The notes beneath the pieces are model-generated. The model was given only the letters and a program-made list of their open reading frames with translations, was not told where the DNA came from and made no database searches. Positions 47,117 through 57,235 of a stretch of 64,000 nucleotides of DNA are shown here, piece by piece. The stretch lies in NCBI RefSeq assembly GCF_900313025.1, contig NZ_OMPQ01000002.1, positions 62,001 to 126,000 of the forward strand, written 5' to 3'. Position numbers and translations under genes: made by a program. The first letter of the stretch is position 1. The number at the start of each line of letters is the position of its first letter. This stretch comes from Pseudophaeobacter sp. EL27 (GTDB lineage Bacteria > Pseudomonadota > Alphaproteobacteria > Rhodobacterales > Rhodobacteraceae).

Positions 47117-47737
47117 TTACTCTGCCACAGCTTCAGGATTGGCGGGCGCAGTGACCGGTTCCGGTTCGGCCAAGGTCTCAGGCGATTCGCCACCGTTGAA
47201 CCAGCCCTTTTCGGCATGTTGCTCGGCCATGTATTCTTCCAGCCCATCAACGATCTTGAGCGCCAGCCCGTCGATCTGCTCTGCCTTTGTGCGGCTGTAG
47301 CCCGACCCAATGATGGCACTTTCCCCCGTGGTATCCTCAAAGATTTTCATCTGGTGCTCTTTCAACAGGTAGGTCTTGGTACTCACGTCATAAACAAAGA
47401 CATTCACCACAGCAGCGCTTTTGGGGTTCACCAGAACCGGGATCCCACCGGTTGCCAGCAAAAAGCCCTCAAGCGTGATGGCAACATCATATTTGCCAGC
47501 GCCAGTGTAGCGTCCCAAACGGGCCTCAAGCGCGCGCTCAATAGGCTCGTTCCACTCAGATGGTTCAGCAGCCCGCGACAGCGGCCATTGCAACGCCTTG
47601 TCAGTATAGACAAAAGAAACCCGCATGTTGAAATCACCGAGGTCTTCCTTGGCCTCGTTCAATTGGGTTTCTTCGCAGGCAGCCAGCAGGACCAAGGAGG
47701 CCAGAAGAGCAAGGATTCGGAACATCAGGGGCCTCAT
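47117..47737 (-). CDS. Predicted lipoprotein, function unknown
   Basis: 206 residues. The N-terminus RILALLASLVLLAACEE is a lipoprotein signal with lipobox LAAC (Cys21), so the product should be lipid-anchored in the periplasm or outer membrane. The start could be the ATG at 47737 or one four codons later. The mature part (FNMRVSFVYTDKALQWPLSR, GYSRTKAEQIDGLALKIVDG) matches nothing I can name. The tail is Pro/Glu/Ala-rich. Lies between tuf2 and parC on the same strand, separated from parC by a strong terminator. Confidence 0.8.
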   Translation of the reverse strand: MRPLMFRILALLASLVLLAACEETQLNEAKEDLGDFNMRVSFVYTDKALQWPLSRAAEPSEWNEPIERALEARLGRYTGAGKYDVAITLEGFLLATGGIPVLVNPKSAAVVNVFVYDVSTKTYLLKEHQMKIFEDTTGESAIIGSGYSRTKAEQIDGLALKIVDGLEEYMAEQHAEKGWFNGGESPETLAEPEPVTAPANPEAVAE

Positions 47738-47777
47738 CGGATAAGAGCAATAGGATTTGATCTAGCTTCAGATAGAA

Positions 47778-47816
47778 CAGAGCCGCCCAATCGGTAAACC
47801 GGAAGGGGCGGCTCTG
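47778..47816 (-). terminator. Intrinsic terminator after parC
   Basis: Perfect 11-bp stem CAGAGCCGCCC (47778-47788) / GGGCGGCTCTG (47806-47816), with further CGGT/ACCG pairing inside the loop, followed on the minus strand by TTCTATCT. It lies about 50 nt past the parC stop. Confidence 0.75.
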
Positions 47817-47865
47817 GCAATTTCGGTGGCCTAGGGGTCACAGATCATAGGCGAAAAACGTCCCA

Positions 47866-50211
47866 CTATTTGAATTTGTAGTTCCGTGGGAAACCATAGG
47901 GGGGGCGTTTGCCGATGCCGGCACGTTTGCCCAGCCACTGGCTGAGGTCGGTTTCATGGCGGGTCTTGCCACCACCCATCTCCCAGGAGATGCCCTCGTC
48001 CCAATTGAAGGTGGTGATATCGCTGAGCCCACCGTCGAGCTCCAACGAGCCCTGCTTGCCCCGCGCCATATTGTATTTTTGCAACCGCACGCCCTTGCCG
48101 CGGGTCAGCTCGGGCATTTCTTCGACGGAGAAGACCAGGAACTTGCCGTTTTCCGAGACAATCGCCACGTGGTCTCCGGTCACCGGAATACAGATCTGTG
48201 CACGATCATCATCCTTGACGTTCAGCACCTGCTTACCACTGCGGGTCTGGGCCACGATGTCCTTTTCGGCGCAGATAAACCCATTGCCCGCCGAGGACGC
48301 CACCAAGAGCCTGCCTTCGGGGTTGTGGATCAGGATATCGACGATCTCCACCTCATTGGGCAGATCCACCATCAGACGCAGCGGCTCACCCATGCCGCGC
48401 CCGCCGGGCAGGTTGGCAGCGCTAATCGTGTAGAAACGGCCATTGCTGCCAAAGGCCAGCAGACGGTCGGTGGTTTCCGCATGGAAGATAAACCGCGCAC
48501 CATCGCCATCTTTGAACTTCAGCTCGCGATTGAGGTCGATATGGCCGGTCATCGCCCGGATCCAGCCCATCTGACTGCAGACCACGGTGATCGGTTCACG
48601 GTCGATCATCGCCTCCAGCGGCACCTCTTCGACTTCACCAGCCTCGGCAAAGCGAGAGCGACGCGCACCGCCGACGTAGTCCTTGCCAAACTGTTTCTTG
48701 GTGGCGCGCAGCTGTTCGGTAATCTTGCTCCATTGCAGATCATCCGAGCCCAAAAGCTCAACCAGCCCGGCGCGCTCTTCGCGCAGGGCGTCACGTTCCT
48801 TGGTCAGCTCCACCTCTTCGAGGCGGCGCAGGGACCGCAGCCGCATATTCAGGATCGCTTCGGCCTGAACCTCGCTAAGCGCCCCCTCACCCGGTGCCGG
48901 GGTCACATAATCCGCTTCCTCATAGGCGCGGGGGTGATCCAGATCCCAATCTTCGCGCATCAAGGCGGCTTTGGGGTCCTCATCATAACGGATGATATCA
49001 ATCACCCGGTCCAGATTGAGGAAGGCAATGATAAAGCCATCCAGCACTTCCAGCCGGTGGTCGATCTTGCCCATGCGGTATTCAGACCGGCGCTGCAAAA
49101 CATCCCGCCGGTGATCCAGGAAGGCACGCAGCACTTCCTTCATCGAGCAGACCTTGGGCGTGACCCCATCAATCAGCACGTTCATATTGAGGCTAAAGCG
49201 CAGCTCAAGATCCGAATTGCGGAACATCATGTTCATCAACACGTCCGGGTCGACATTCTTGGATTTGGGCTCCAGAACGATACGGATGTCCTCGGCGCTT
49301 TCATCGCGGATATCCGCAAGGATCGGCACTTTCTTGGTCTGGATGACCTCAGCGATTTTCTCAATCAGCTTGGATTTCTGCACCTGATAGGGGATCTCGG
49401 TGACCACGATCTGCCACTGGCCCCGCCCCAAGTCTTCGATCTCATGAGTACAACGCAGGCGGAACGAGCCGCGCCCGGTGCGATAGGCCTTGGCGATATT
49501 TTCGCGAGGCTCAACGATGATGCCACCAGTGGGGAAATCAGGTCCCGGAACATATTTCAACAGGGTGTCATCATCCGCACCTGGTGATTTAATCAGGTGG
49601 ATGCAGGCATCAATCAGTTCCGCAATATTATGCGGCGGAATATTGGTCGCCATGCCCACGGCAATCCCTGCCGCGCCATTGGCAAGGATATTGGGGAAGG
49701 TCGCGGGCAGAACCGCAGGCTCTGTCAGGCGGCCATCGTAGTTGTCGCGAAAATCGACCGAATCTTCGTTCAGACCTTCCAGCATCGCCTCGGCGATGAA
49801 GGTCATGCGCGCCTCTGTGTAGCGCGAGGCCGCCGGGTTATCGCCGTCGATATTGCCAAAGTTACCCTGGCCATCGACCAGCGGGTAGCGGACGTTGAAA
49901 TCCTGCGCCAGGCGGGCCATGGCATCATAGATCGCCGCATCACCGTGGGGATGGAAATCCCCCATGGTATCGCCGGAAATCTTGGCCGATTTCAAAAAGC
50001 CACCCGTCGAGCTGAGCCGCAGCCGGTTCATCGCATAGAGAATCCGCCGATGCACCGGTTTCAGCCCATCACGCGCATCGGGCAGAGCCCGGTGCATGAT
50101 GGTGCTCAGCGCATAGGTCAGGTAGCGCTCACCAATGGCGCGGCGCAGGGGTTCCAGGATCTCGCCGTTTTGCGGCAGCGGGGCATCGGTATCATCTTGG
50201 GTGTCGCTCAT
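47866..50211 (-). CDS. parC: DNA topoisomerase IV subunit A
   Basis: 781 residues from the ATG at 50211. ParC with ParE decatenates daughter chromosomes. [14 protein letters not shown] is the conserved N-terminal block, the catalytic tyrosine is in AASRYTEAR, and C-terminal beta-pinwheel repeats follow from about residue 500. In the quinolone region [20 protein letters not shown], the residue matching E. coli Ser80 is Ala and Glu84 is Asp. ParC rather than GyrA is preferred because the GyrA-box (QRRGGKG) is absent. Divergent from the SH3 gene. Confidence 0.93.
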   Translation of the reverse strand: MSDTQDDTDAPLPQNGEILEPLRRAIGERYLTYALSTIMHRALPDARDGLKPVHRRILYAMNRLRLSSTGGFLKSAKISGDTMGDFHPHGDAAIYDAMARLAQDFNVRYPLVDGQGNFGNIDGDNPAASRYTEARMTFIAEAMLEGLNEDSVDFRDNYDGRLTEPAVLPATFPNILANGAAGIAVGMATNIPPHNIAELIDACIHLIKSPGADDDTLLKYVPGPDFPTGGIIVEPRENIAKAYRTGRGSFRLRCTHEIEDLGRGQWQIVVTEIPYQVQKSKLIEKIAEVIQTKKVPILADIRDESAEDIRIVLEPKSKNVDPDVLMNMMFRNSDLELRFSLNMNVLIDGVTPKVCSMKEVLRAFLDHRRDVLQRRSEYRMGKIDHRLEVLDGFIIAFLNLDRVIDIIRYDEDPKAALMREDWDLDHPRAYEEADYVTPAPGEGALSEVQAEAILNMRLRSLRRLEEVELTKERDALREERAGLVELLGSDDLQWSKITEQLRATKKQFGKDYVGGARRSRFAEAGEVEEVPLEAMIDREPITVVCSQMGWIRAMTGHIDLNRELKFKDGDGARFIFHAETTDRLLAFGSNGRFYTISAANLPGGRGMGEPLRLMVDLPNEVEIVDILIHNPEGRLLVASSAGNGFICAEKDIVAQTRSGKQVLNVKDDDRAQICIPVTGDHVAIVSENGKFLVFSVEEMPELTRGKGVRLQKYNMARGKQGSLELDGGLSDITTFNWDEGISWEMGGGKTRHETDLSQWLGKRAGIGKRPPYGFPRNYKFK

Positions 50212-50525
50212 GCATTGGTGATACTTCTCCCACCTGCTGCGGTAAAGCCAAGGTTGGTATTTATCCACCGGCTTGCAGCGGGTGGTGCATTTCCAGCATG
50301 CCTATTGTGCCCCGCCCGCCCTCCGATTTTGTGCCGATAACGCCCAAAGGGGGAGAAGCCCGCACAGTCTCCCCTGTGTTTGCCGGCGATTCGAACTATA
50401 TTAAGAGGATCAGATTAGGATATGGCGGCCTTTATGCTGCCGCAGTGGTCCAATGCCGTGTTCCAGCTTATTTGGGCTTGCCGCCATTATTTGCGCTATT
50501 GATTTGTTGTTCGGGGGGATGCGCC

Positions 50526-51236
50526 ATGTCGCGCTTTGTTATTGTGTCTTTTGCCTTTTTGGGCTGGGGTTTTTATGAAATCAGCGGCGGAGCTGACTTC
50601 GTGCCGCCTGAACGCCCGCAAGAACAGCAAGCTGCAGCCTCTGACACCGGGGTAAACTCAACAGCTGCCGACAACAAATTCCAACGTAGTGCCAAAATCC
50701 GCGCCGCGTCGCTGGTGACCACGCCTGTTTTGCAACAGGCCGCAGTCTCTCCTGCCCAGGCAGCCGCACATTCACGCCCCGCTGCGGATCCAGAGCGCCG
50801 CCGGGCCGTCGCCCTGCAAAACATCGCCGCCACTGGAAACAGCCTGCAAAGCTCGACCACCGCCTTTGCCCCAAGTGCTGAAACCGGCCTGTTGCATATG
50901 GATAACATTGAAGGCGGACTCGCCGCCATGAGTAACCGTCCCATTGAGGGGCTGGGCAGTGGCGGACTGGTGCTGAACGCCGGGTTGTCAGATACGGCTC
51001 CTGCGCAGGCAGAGGCCTCCCCCGAAAGCTACCTGGACATTCGTGAAATCCGTGCCTCACGCGTCAACATGCGCCAGGGGCCTGGAACCATCTATCCAGT
51101 GATTGGGCGCCTGCTGGCAGGGGACGAGGTGCTTGTTGTGGAAGACAGCGGTACTGGCTGGCTGCAGCTCAGAACAAAAAATGGGCAGAAGATTGGCTGG
51201 GTTGCCGCTTCCCTGGTAAGCAAGAAACGCTCATAA
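50526..51236 (+). CDS. SH3-domain (SH3b) exported or membrane-anchored protein
   Basis: 236 residues from the ATG at 50526; the frame is open upstream but the codons there look non-coding. Residues 4-20 (FVIVSFAFLGWGFYEIS) form one membrane helix or signal. A low-complexity Ala/Ser/Pro linker follows (about 25-165), and the C-terminal 65 residues are an SH3b domain: ASRVNMRQGPGTIYPVIG, WLQLRT, GQKIGWVAASLV. Such domains bind peptidoglycan or other wall ligands. The 314-bp gap to parC has no other gene. A terminator follows. Confidence 0.85.
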   Translation: MSRFVIVSFAFLGWGFYEISGGADFVPPERPQEQQAAASDTGVNSTAADNKFQRSAKIRAASLVTTPVLQQAAVSPAQAAAHSRPAADPERRRAVALQNIAATGNSLQSSTTAFAPSAETGLLHMDNIEGGLAAMSNRPIEGLGSGGLVLNAGLSDTAPAQAEASPESYLDIREIRASRVNMRQGPGTIYPVIGRLLAGDEVLVVEDSGTGWLQLRTKNGQKIGWVAASLVSKKRS

Positions 51237-51249
51237 CCCTGTGCAGAAC

Positions 51250-51276
51250 GCCCCGGATCCAACAGCCCGGGGTTTT
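51250..51276 (+). terminator. Intrinsic terminator after the SH3-domain gene
   Basis: CCCCGG (51251-51256) pairs with CCGGGG (51267-51272), followed by TTTT. It lies 15 nt after the stop codon and before the SDR gene. Confidence 0.75.
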
Positions 51277-51293
51277 GGCAAACAGGGTTGACC

Positions 51294-52124
51294 ATGCAAC
51301 AAACAATTTTGATTACCGGCTGCTCCTCCGGGATCGGGCTGGACGCCGCGCGCGCCATGCGGGCACGCGGCTGGCGGGTCTTTGCCTCTTGCAGGCAGGC
51401 ACAGGACTGTGACCGTCTGCGCGCCGAAGGCTTTGACAGCCCGCGCATCGACTACACGGATACCCAGAGCATCACCTCCGGGCTGGCAGAGGTGCTGGAG
51501 GCCACAGGCGGCACATTGGATGCGCTGTTCAACAATGGCGCCCACGGGCTGCCCGGCGCGGTGGAGGATCTGGCCACCGAGGGATTGCGCCAGATCTTTG
51601 AGACCAATGTCTTTGGCTGGCACGAACTGACCCGGCAGGTGCTGCCCGTGATGCGCGCCCAGGGCCGTGGGAGAATCGTGCAGAATTCCTCGATTCTGGG
51701 TTTTGTCGCCTTTCCCTGGCGTGGCGCCTATGTAGCAACAAAATACGCGATCGAAGGGCTGACTGATACGCTGCGGGTGGAGCTGATCGGCACCGATATC
51801 AAGATCGCCCTGATCGAGCCCGGCCCGGTAACCTCAAAGTTCCGAGAAAATGCGATTCCGCATTTTGAGCGCCACATCGACTGGAAAAACTCTCCCTTTC
51901 GCCCCCTCTATGAAAAGAAGCTGCTCAAGCGGCTTTATGAAAGCACTGGGCCAGATCAGTTTGAACTGCCTGCCTCGGCCGTTACCGCCAAATTGATCCA
52001 TGCCTGCGAATCGCCCCGGCCCCGGCCGCGCTATTATGTGACCACCCCCACCTATATCGCCGGTTTCCTGCGGCGCATACTGAGCAGCCGGGCAATTGAC
52101 CGCATCCTGGAGCGGCTTAGATAG
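51294..52124 (+). CDS. Short-chain dehydrogenase/reductase (SDR)
   Basis: 276 residues from the ATG at 51294. Cofactor motif ITGCSSGIG (TGxxxGIG) at 6-14, NNGAHG (NNAG-like), catalytic Ser in IVQNSSILG and Tyr-Lys in AYVATKYAIEGL make it a classical SDR. A basic residue after the second strand (SCRQ) favours NADP(H). Substrate unknown; the C-terminal region (TTPTYIAGFLRRIL) resembles retinol/steroid-type SDRs. Cytoplasmic. It lies 73 bp upstream of the small membrane-protein gene. Confidence 0.9.
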   Translation: MQQTILITGCSSGIGLDAARAMRARGWRVFASCRQAQDCDRLRAEGFDSPRIDYTDTQSITSGLAEVLEATGGTLDALFNNGAHGLPGAVEDLATEGLRQIFETNVFGWHELTRQVLPVMRAQGRGRIVQNSSILGFVAFPWRGAYVATKYAIEGLTDTLRVELIGTDIKIALIEPGPVTSKFRENAIPHFERHIDWKNSPFRPLYEKKLLKRLYESTGPDQFELPASAVTAKLIHACESPRPRPRYYVTTPTYIAGFLRRILSSRAIDRILERLR

Positions 52125-52197
52125 GCAATTCCCTGTCGCCAAGGCTGACGGCAGCGGCTAGACCAGAGCCCGAGGCAAACGCGAAGGAAGACAGCAA

Positions 52198-52404
52198 ATG
52201 GGTGATCCGCTTTATATTCTTGCAATTCTGGCAATGGCCGCTGTGGTGGTTGTGCTGGTGCTCGGGCTGGGTGGCTTCGGCAAAGGCGGCGAGTTCAACC
52301 GCAAGCATGCCAATAAATTGATGCGTTTACGGTTGTTGTTCCAGTTCATCGCCGTGGTGCTATTGGTGGCCTATGTCTATCTGCGCGGCCAGGGAGGTCA
52401 GTAA
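52198..52404 (+). CDS. Small twin-helix membrane protein (HIG1-like)
   Basis: 68 residues with two hydrophobic helices (about 4-24 and 45-63) joined by a basic loop. The loop/second-helix start NKLMRLRLLFQFIAV resembles the HIG1 motif of hypoxia-induced proteins that associate with cytochrome oxidase in mitochondria; function in bacteria is uncertain. It lies 2 bp before the adenosyltransferase gene, an arrangement I recall from other Rhodobacteraceae, so the two are probably cotranscribed. Confidence 0.75.
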   Translation: MGDPLYILAILAMAAVVVVLVLGLGGFGKGGEFNRKHANKLMRLRLLFQFIAVVLLVAYVYLRGQGGQ

Positions 52405-52406
52405 TC

Positions 52407-52979
52407 ATGGTGGTCCTGAACAAGATCTACACCCGCACCGGCGACAAGGGGGATACCGCGCTTGGTAACGGTGCGCGCGTTGCCAAACATGATGCACGGG
52501 TGAACGCCTATGGCACCTCGGATGAGCTGAACGCCTTTATCGGGGTTGCGCGGCTTGAGGCCGCTGGGGACATGGATACCGCCCTGTCGCGCATCCAGAA
52601 TGACCTCTTTGATCTCGGCGCAGATCTGTGCCGCCCCGAAATGGACAAGGACGCTAAGGCGGAATACCCGCCGCTGCGCATCGCCCAGTCTCAGGTCGAC
52701 CGGCTGGAGAGCGAAATCGACGCGATGAACAAAGACCTTGCAGCGCTGCGCAGCTTTGTTCTGCCCGGCGGCTCTGCCCTGGCGGCGCATCTGCATGTCT
52801 GCCGCACCGTCGCGCGGCGCGGCGAACGGCTGACAACAGAGCTCGCAACGGTGGAAGACATCAACCCGGTGGTTGTGACCTATCTCAATCGCCTGTCGGA
52901 TTGGTTCTTTGTCGCCTCCCGCCATGCCAATGACAATGGCGCCAAAGACGTGCTCTGGGTGCCCGGCGCCAACCGCTAA
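52407..52979 (+). CDS. Cob(I)alamin/corrinoid adenosyltransferase, PduO type
   Basis: 190 residues. It transfers the 5'-deoxyadenosyl group of ATP to reduced corrinoid, making coenzyme B12. The ATP-binding N-terminus IYTRTGDKGDTALGNGARV, the GTSDELNAFIGVAR segment and the C-terminal RTVARRGERLTTEL with LNRLSDWFFVASR match PduO/MMAB-type enzymes. Usual length. The 369 bp up to etfB (52980-53348) contains no gene and only short GC inverted repeats. Confidence 0.93.
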   Translation: MVVLNKIYTRTGDKGDTALGNGARVAKHDARVNAYGTSDELNAFIGVARLEAAGDMDTALSRIQNDLFDLGADLCRPEMDKDAKAEYPPLRIAQSQVDRLESEIDAMNKDLAALRSFVLPGGSALAAHLHVCRTVARRGERLTTELATVEDINPVVVTYLNRLSDWFFVASRHANDNGAKDVLWVPGANR

Positions 52980-53348
52980 GGTGACTTAAGTGACAGGTTC
53001 TGGGGCAGGGTTTTGCCAAAGACACCCAGCGTCACATGCTGCGCCGCAGCGTCACCAGCCGCAAAACCCATCGACAGAGCGGCGATTCGCGCCTAGCTAA
53101 CTCTTGTTCCGGAAGCCGTCACACCGGGGCAAGCCGCCAGCCGGTTTCGTGTCATCATGCGAAATGCGAGCCGCCATCACGAAACATTCTTGCAAGATTG
53201 TCGTGGCAAAAGGCCAAACACGACGTCTGCGAACTGCAACGTGACGATTTTTCCCTGTTGTGCCCCGGGCTGACCCGGTATCAACAGCGCGAGAGCATAG
53301 AGGGTGCCCGTTTCAGCGGTGTGCCGTTTGTTAAGGAGAGAACGCAAA

Positions 53349-54107
53349 ATGAAGGTACTCGTGCCTGTCAAGCGCGTGATTGACTATAACGTGAAAGTCC
53401 GCGTCAAAGCGGACGGCAGCGGTGTCGATCTCGCCAATGTTAAAATGTCGATGAACCCCTTCGACGAAATCGCTGTAGAAGAGGCCATCCGCCTTAAAGA
53501 AGCAGGCAAGGCTGATGAAGTCATTGCTGTTTCCATCGGCGTGAAACAGGCCCAGGAAACCCTGCGCACCGCGCTGGCTATGGGCGCCGACCGCGCTATC
53601 CTGGTTGTGGCCGCGGATGATGTTCACAGCGACATCGAACCGCTCGCGGTTGCCAAGATCCTCAAAGGCATCGTCGACGAAGAGCAGCCCGGCCTGGTTC
53701 TGGCTGGCAAGCAGGCGATCGACAACGACATGAACGCCACTGGTCAGATGCTCTCCGCCCTTCTGGGCTGGTCGCAGGGTACCTTTGCCTCCGAGCTGGA
53801 CATCGATGGCGACAAAGCCGTTGTGACCCGCGAAGTGGACGGCGGTCTGCAGACCATCAAAGTGAACATGCCTGCCATCGTCACCGTTGACCTGCGCCTG
53901 AACGAACCACGCTATGCTTCGCTGCCAAACATCATGAAGGCGAAGAAAAAGCCAATGGCCGAAAAGACCGCTGCCGATTACGGCGTCGACGTCACCCCGC
54001 GCCTGGAAGTGGTTTCCACCTCCGAGCCAGCGGCCCGTGCCGCCGGTATCATGGTTGGCTCCGTTGATGAGCTGGTCGAGAAACTCAAAGAAGCGGGGGC
54101 TGTGTAA
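53349..54107 (+). CDS. etfB: Electron transfer flavoprotein subunit beta
   Basis: 252-residue EtfB, which binds AMP and pairs with EtfA to carry electrons from acyl-CoA and other dehydrogenases to ETF:ubiquinone oxidoreductase. The start at [20 protein letters not shown] is preceded by AAGGAGAG. The ETF beta signature [20 protein letters not shown] is present near residue 185. Its stop codon shares one base with the etfA start (TAATG), so translation is coupled. Confidence 0.97.
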   Translation: MKVLVPVKRVIDYNVKVRVKADGSGVDLANVKMSMNPFDEIAVEEAIRLKEAGKADEVIAVSIGVKQAQETLRTALAMGADRAILVVAADDVHSDIEPLAVAKILKGIVDEEQPGLVLAGKQAIDNDMNATGQMLSALLGWSQGTFASELDIDGDKAVVTREVDGGLQTIKVNMPAIVTVDLRLNEPRYASLPNIMKAKKKPMAEKTAADYGVDVTPRLEVVSTSEPAARAAGIMVGSVDELVEKLKEAGAV

Positions 54108-55036
54108 TGGCTGTTCTTCTCCTTGCTGAAGTGACCGATGGCGCCCTGGCGCTGGACGCAACTGCAAAGGCCGTGACGGCTGCTGCTGCCCTGGGTGACG
54201 TGACCGTTCTGGCCGCTGGCGCCTCGGCTGCGGCTGCTGGTGCCGAAGCCGCCAAGATCGCTGGCGTTGCCAAGGTTCTGGTTGCCGAAGATGCATCGCT
54301 TGGCCATCGCCTTGCGGAACCCACAGCGGCGCTGATCGCCTCGCTGGCAGGCGACTACGAGCACATCGTAGCCCCCGCCACCACCGACGCCAAAAACGTG
54401 CTGCCCCGTGTGGCTGCGCTGCTCGACGTCATGGTGATCTCGGATGTGACAGCTGTTGTTGACGGCTCCACCTTTGAGCGCCCCATCTACGCGGGCAACG
54501 CCATCCAGACCGTCAAATCCTCGGATGCAAAGAAAGTCATCTCTTTCCGCACCGCGACCTTTGACGCAGCTGGCGACGGCGGATCTGCTTCTGTTGACAC
54601 CATCGGCGCTGCTGAGAACCCCGGCCTCTCCGAGTGGGTCGAAGACAAGGTTGCCGCTTCTGACCGCCCCGAGCTGACGTCGGCTGGCGTGGTTGTTTCC
54701 GGTGGTCGTGGCGTTGGGTCTGAAGAAGACTTCAAACTGATCGAAGCCCTGGCAGACAAGCTGGGCGCTGCGGTTGGCGCCTCGCGTGCTGCGGTTGACT
54801 CCGGCTACGCTCCCAACGACTGGCAGGTTGGCCAGACCGGCAAAGTTGTCGCGCCTGACCTCTATGTTGCCGTGGGCATCTCCGGTGCGATCCAGCACCT
54901 GGCCGGTATGAAAGACTCCAAAGTGATCGTTGCGATCAACAAGGACGAAGAAGCACCAATCTTCCAGGTTGCTGACTTTGGCCTGGTTGCAGATCTCTTT
55001 GCTGCCGTGCCTGAGCTGACCGAAAAGCTCGGCTAA
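54107..55036 (+). CDS. etfA: Electron transfer flavoprotein subunit alpha
   Basis: 309-residue EtfA, which holds the redox FAD. The FAD-binding C-terminal region shows [40 protein letters not shown] and [20 protein letters not shown], all typical. Coupled to etfB by a one-base overlap. A strong terminator lies at 55076-55109. Together with hbd nearby it fits fatty-acid/short-chain acyl-CoA oxidation. Confidence 0.97.
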   Translation: MAVLLLAEVTDGALALDATAKAVTAAAALGDVTVLAAGASAAAAGAEAAKIAGVAKVLVAEDASLGHRLAEPTAALIASLAGDYEHIVAPATTDAKNVLPRVAALLDVMVISDVTAVVDGSTFERPIYAGNAIQTVKSSDAKKVISFRTATFDAAGDGGSASVDTIGAAENPGLSEWVEDKVAASDRPELTSAGVVVSGGRGVGSEEDFKLIEALADKLGAAVGASRAAVDSGYAPNDWQVGQTGKVVAPDLYVAVGISGAIQHLAGMKDSKVIVAINKDEEAPIFQVADFGLVADLFAAVPELTEKLG

Positions 55037-55075
55037 GCCGCAGCCCGGGACCATCCCGGGAGGTCAAAAAACAAG

Positions 55076-55109
55076 AACGGGGCCTGCATGTACTGCTGGC
55101 CCCGTTTTT
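55076..55109 (+). terminator. Intrinsic terminator after etfBA
   Basis: Perfect 9-bp stem AACGGGGCC (55076-55084) / GGCCCCGTT (55098-55106), followed by TTT. A smaller CCCGGGA/TCCCGGG hairpin (55044-55060) precedes it. The element lies between convergent genes. Confidence 0.85.
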
Positions 55110-55156
55110 ATTGGGATGTCGTGAAACCTAACCAGACGGCCAAACTGCCACAGAGC

Positions 55157-55972
55157 TCAAAGCAGCACCTGCAGATGCTCTGCCAGAGCGCAGCCGATGC
55201 GGGCATGTTCCTTGGGCCCCAACATGTGTTGCGCCGCAGGAAAGTCCAGCTCTCCCATGATCATCCCGTCAAAATCATCCACCAGACCAGCCGGGGCCAC
55301 ATCGACCTCGACTACACCTTTGGTGCGGCCTTCCAGCGCCTGGATCATGCTCCGCTCCACCAGCACCGGCTCGTGATTAAAGGCGGCATTACCTTTGAGA
55401 TTATAGCGCACCCAGAGCAGAACAACCCGCCCCTCAAGTGTGGCAATTACCTGCACCATGCGCTCAACCCAGGTCTCCTGCAGATGTTGGCGCACCTCGG
55501 CAAAGCGCTCCTCCGACAGGGCCCGCAACGTGGTCAGCAAATGCTTGTTAAAGTGGAACTCGGTATAGTCCACTTCAGGGAAGAGCGTCTTGAGCGCGGG
55601 CTGCGCCTGCAAAAAGCGATCATTGCGCCGCGGATGCACCCGGTAGTATCGATTCGAGACATTCTGCGCCCCCAACACCTGCATCACCGAGACCTCAGCC
55701 CGCCGTGCAACCCCCAGCAGCGCCTTGTCAGTGGCAAAGGTATCCAAGCCAGCGTTCACCGCCGCCAGACTAACGCAGGGCGTTTTTAACAAAGACTCAC
55801 TAACATCCGAGAAGGGAGTCTTCACAAACCGACCGAACACCTCTGTCCCGCCCAGGAACGCAATATATGGACTTTCCAGATCTCTTTCGGGACCACGTAC
55901 TGGCAAGCGCGATCCCGCATAACAGCACGTTCCGCCCGAAAGCGCACCTGCGCTTTTGGTTTCGTAACTCAT
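55157..55972 (-). CDS. DUF6473 family protein
   Basis: 271 residues from MSYETKSAGALSGGTCCYAG. PERDLESPYIAFLGGTEVFG, VNAGLDTFATD, VMQVLGAQNVSNRYYRVHPR and RRNDRFLQAQPAL follow the DUF6473 pattern that I recall from Rhodobacteraceae. The GGTE and asparagine-rich blocks hint at an SGNH-like fold, but no function is known. No signal peptide. It is a single minus-strand gene between the convergent etfBA and the divergent hbd. Confidence 0.75.
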   Translation of the reverse strand: MSYETKSAGALSGGTCCYAGSRLPVRGPERDLESPYIAFLGGTEVFGRFVKTPFSDVSESLLKTPCVSLAAVNAGLDTFATDKALLGVARRAEVSVMQVLGAQNVSNRYYRVHPRRNDRFLQAQPALKTLFPEVDYTEFHFNKHLLTTLRALSEERFAEVRQHLQETWVERMVQVIATLEGRVVLLWVRYNLKGNAAFNHEPVLVERSMIQALEGRTKGVVEVDVAPAGLVDDFDGMIMGELDFPAAQHMLGPKEHARIGCALAEHLQVLL

Positions 55973-56129
55973 AGTTCCCACCGTTTTATTCACCCAAGGA
56001 TCACTTTGGCGGCGAATGATTGCAAATTCCCTAAAGTTAAATTTCACCTAAAATTCCGAATGAGCAGCCTTGTGTCTGCCCCAAAGCCCCCGATAAGGTT
56101 GCCCTGCAGGCAAACTGGGAGCCACTGGC

Positions 56130-57005
56130 ATGGATATCAAAAAGATCGGCATCATCGGCGCGGGCCAGATGGGCAACGGCATTGCTCATGTCATGGCATT
56201 GGCGGGTTATGACGTTGTTTTGAATGACATTAGCCAGCAATCTCTGGATGCCGCTGTCAGTGCCATTCACAAAAACCTGGCGCGTCAGGCCAGCCGCGGC
56301 AAGATCGCTGAGGCCGATGTTACCGAGGCCCTGGCCCATATCACCACAACCCTGTCACTGGCGGATATTGGCGCCACTGATTTGGTGATTGAGGCCGCAA
56401 CCGAGCGTGAAACCGTCAAGCAGGCGATCTTTGAAGATCTGCAACCACATCTGCTGCCGCATACGATTCTCACCTCCAACACCTCATCGATTTCGATCAC
56501 CCGGCTTGCCAGCCGCACCGATCGCCCCGAGCGCTTCATGGGGTTCCACTTCATGAACCCGGTGCCGGTGATGCAGCTGGTGGAGCTGATCCGTGGTATT
56601 GCCACTGACGAAGAAACCTTTGCCAGCTGTCAGGCGGTGGTGGAACGCCTCGGCAAGACCTCCGCAAGCGCCGAGGATTTCCCCGCCTTTATCGTCAACC
56701 GCATCCTGATGCCGATGATCAACGAGGCGGTCTATACCCTCTATGAGGGCGTTGGCTCGGTCAAATCCATTGATGAGTCGATGAAACTGGGCGCCAACCA
56801 CCCGATGGGCCCCTTGGAACTGGCTGATTTCATCGGTCTGGACACCTGCCTTGCGATCATGAACGTGCTGCACGAAGGCCTGGCCGATACCAAATACCGC
56901 CCCTGCCCGCTCTTGACCAAATATGTCGAAGCCGGCTGGCTGGGCCGCAAAACCCAGCGCGGCTTTTACGACTATCGCGGTGAGACCCCCGTCCCAACTC
57001 GCTGA
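56130..57005 (+). CDS. hbdA: 3-hydroxybutyryl-CoA dehydrogenase
   Basis: 291 residues. Oxidises (S)-3-hydroxybutyryl-CoA to acetoacetyl-CoA, or the reverse, with NAD(P). Rossmann motif IGAGQMGNGIAHVMAL (9-24), catalytic His in MGFHFMNPVPVMQLVELIRG, FIVNRILMPMINEA and GANHPMGPLELADFIGLD are standard for the short stand-alone HBD. Its position after etfBA suggests shared use in short-chain fatty-acid or PHB metabolism. The 230-bp gap downstream has small hairpins (for example CAGGAC/GTCCTG at 57140-57160) and no gene. Confidence 0.95.
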   Translation: MDIKKIGIIGAGQMGNGIAHVMALAGYDVVLNDISQQSLDAAVSAIHKNLARQASRGKIAEADVTEALAHITTTLSLADIGATDLVIEAATERETVKQAIFEDLQPHLLPHTILTSNTSSISITRLASRTDRPERFMGFHFMNPVPVMQLVELIRGIATDEETFASCQAVVERLGKTSASAEDFPAFIVNRILMPMINEAVYTLYEGVGSVKSIDESMKLGANHPMGPLELADFIGLDTCLAIMNVLHEGLADTKYRPCPLLTKYVEAGWLGRKTQRGFYDYRGETPVPTR

Positions 57006-57235
57006 TTTTCCAATCCTCAAGCTGCTGCTTCGGAGCCCTCATCGCCTGGGCCCCGCAGGACGGCGGTGCAGGCCAGGATCAAGCCAAATTGCGGAGGCTC
57101 CGCGCCCTTTGGGCGTGGATACCGTCATTTTGCTTGAGACAGGACCAAAGCGCTGTCCTGCGGGGATCAGGTGATGCGGGCTTTGACGTTGCTGCTTTGG
57201 TGACTCAGAAGCTGAAACGCCCCTAAACGCCTGTG

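Noticed and set aside
47956-49587. 543-codon plus-strand frame opposite parC
   Set aside because: Antisense shadow of a well-conserved ParC coding region.
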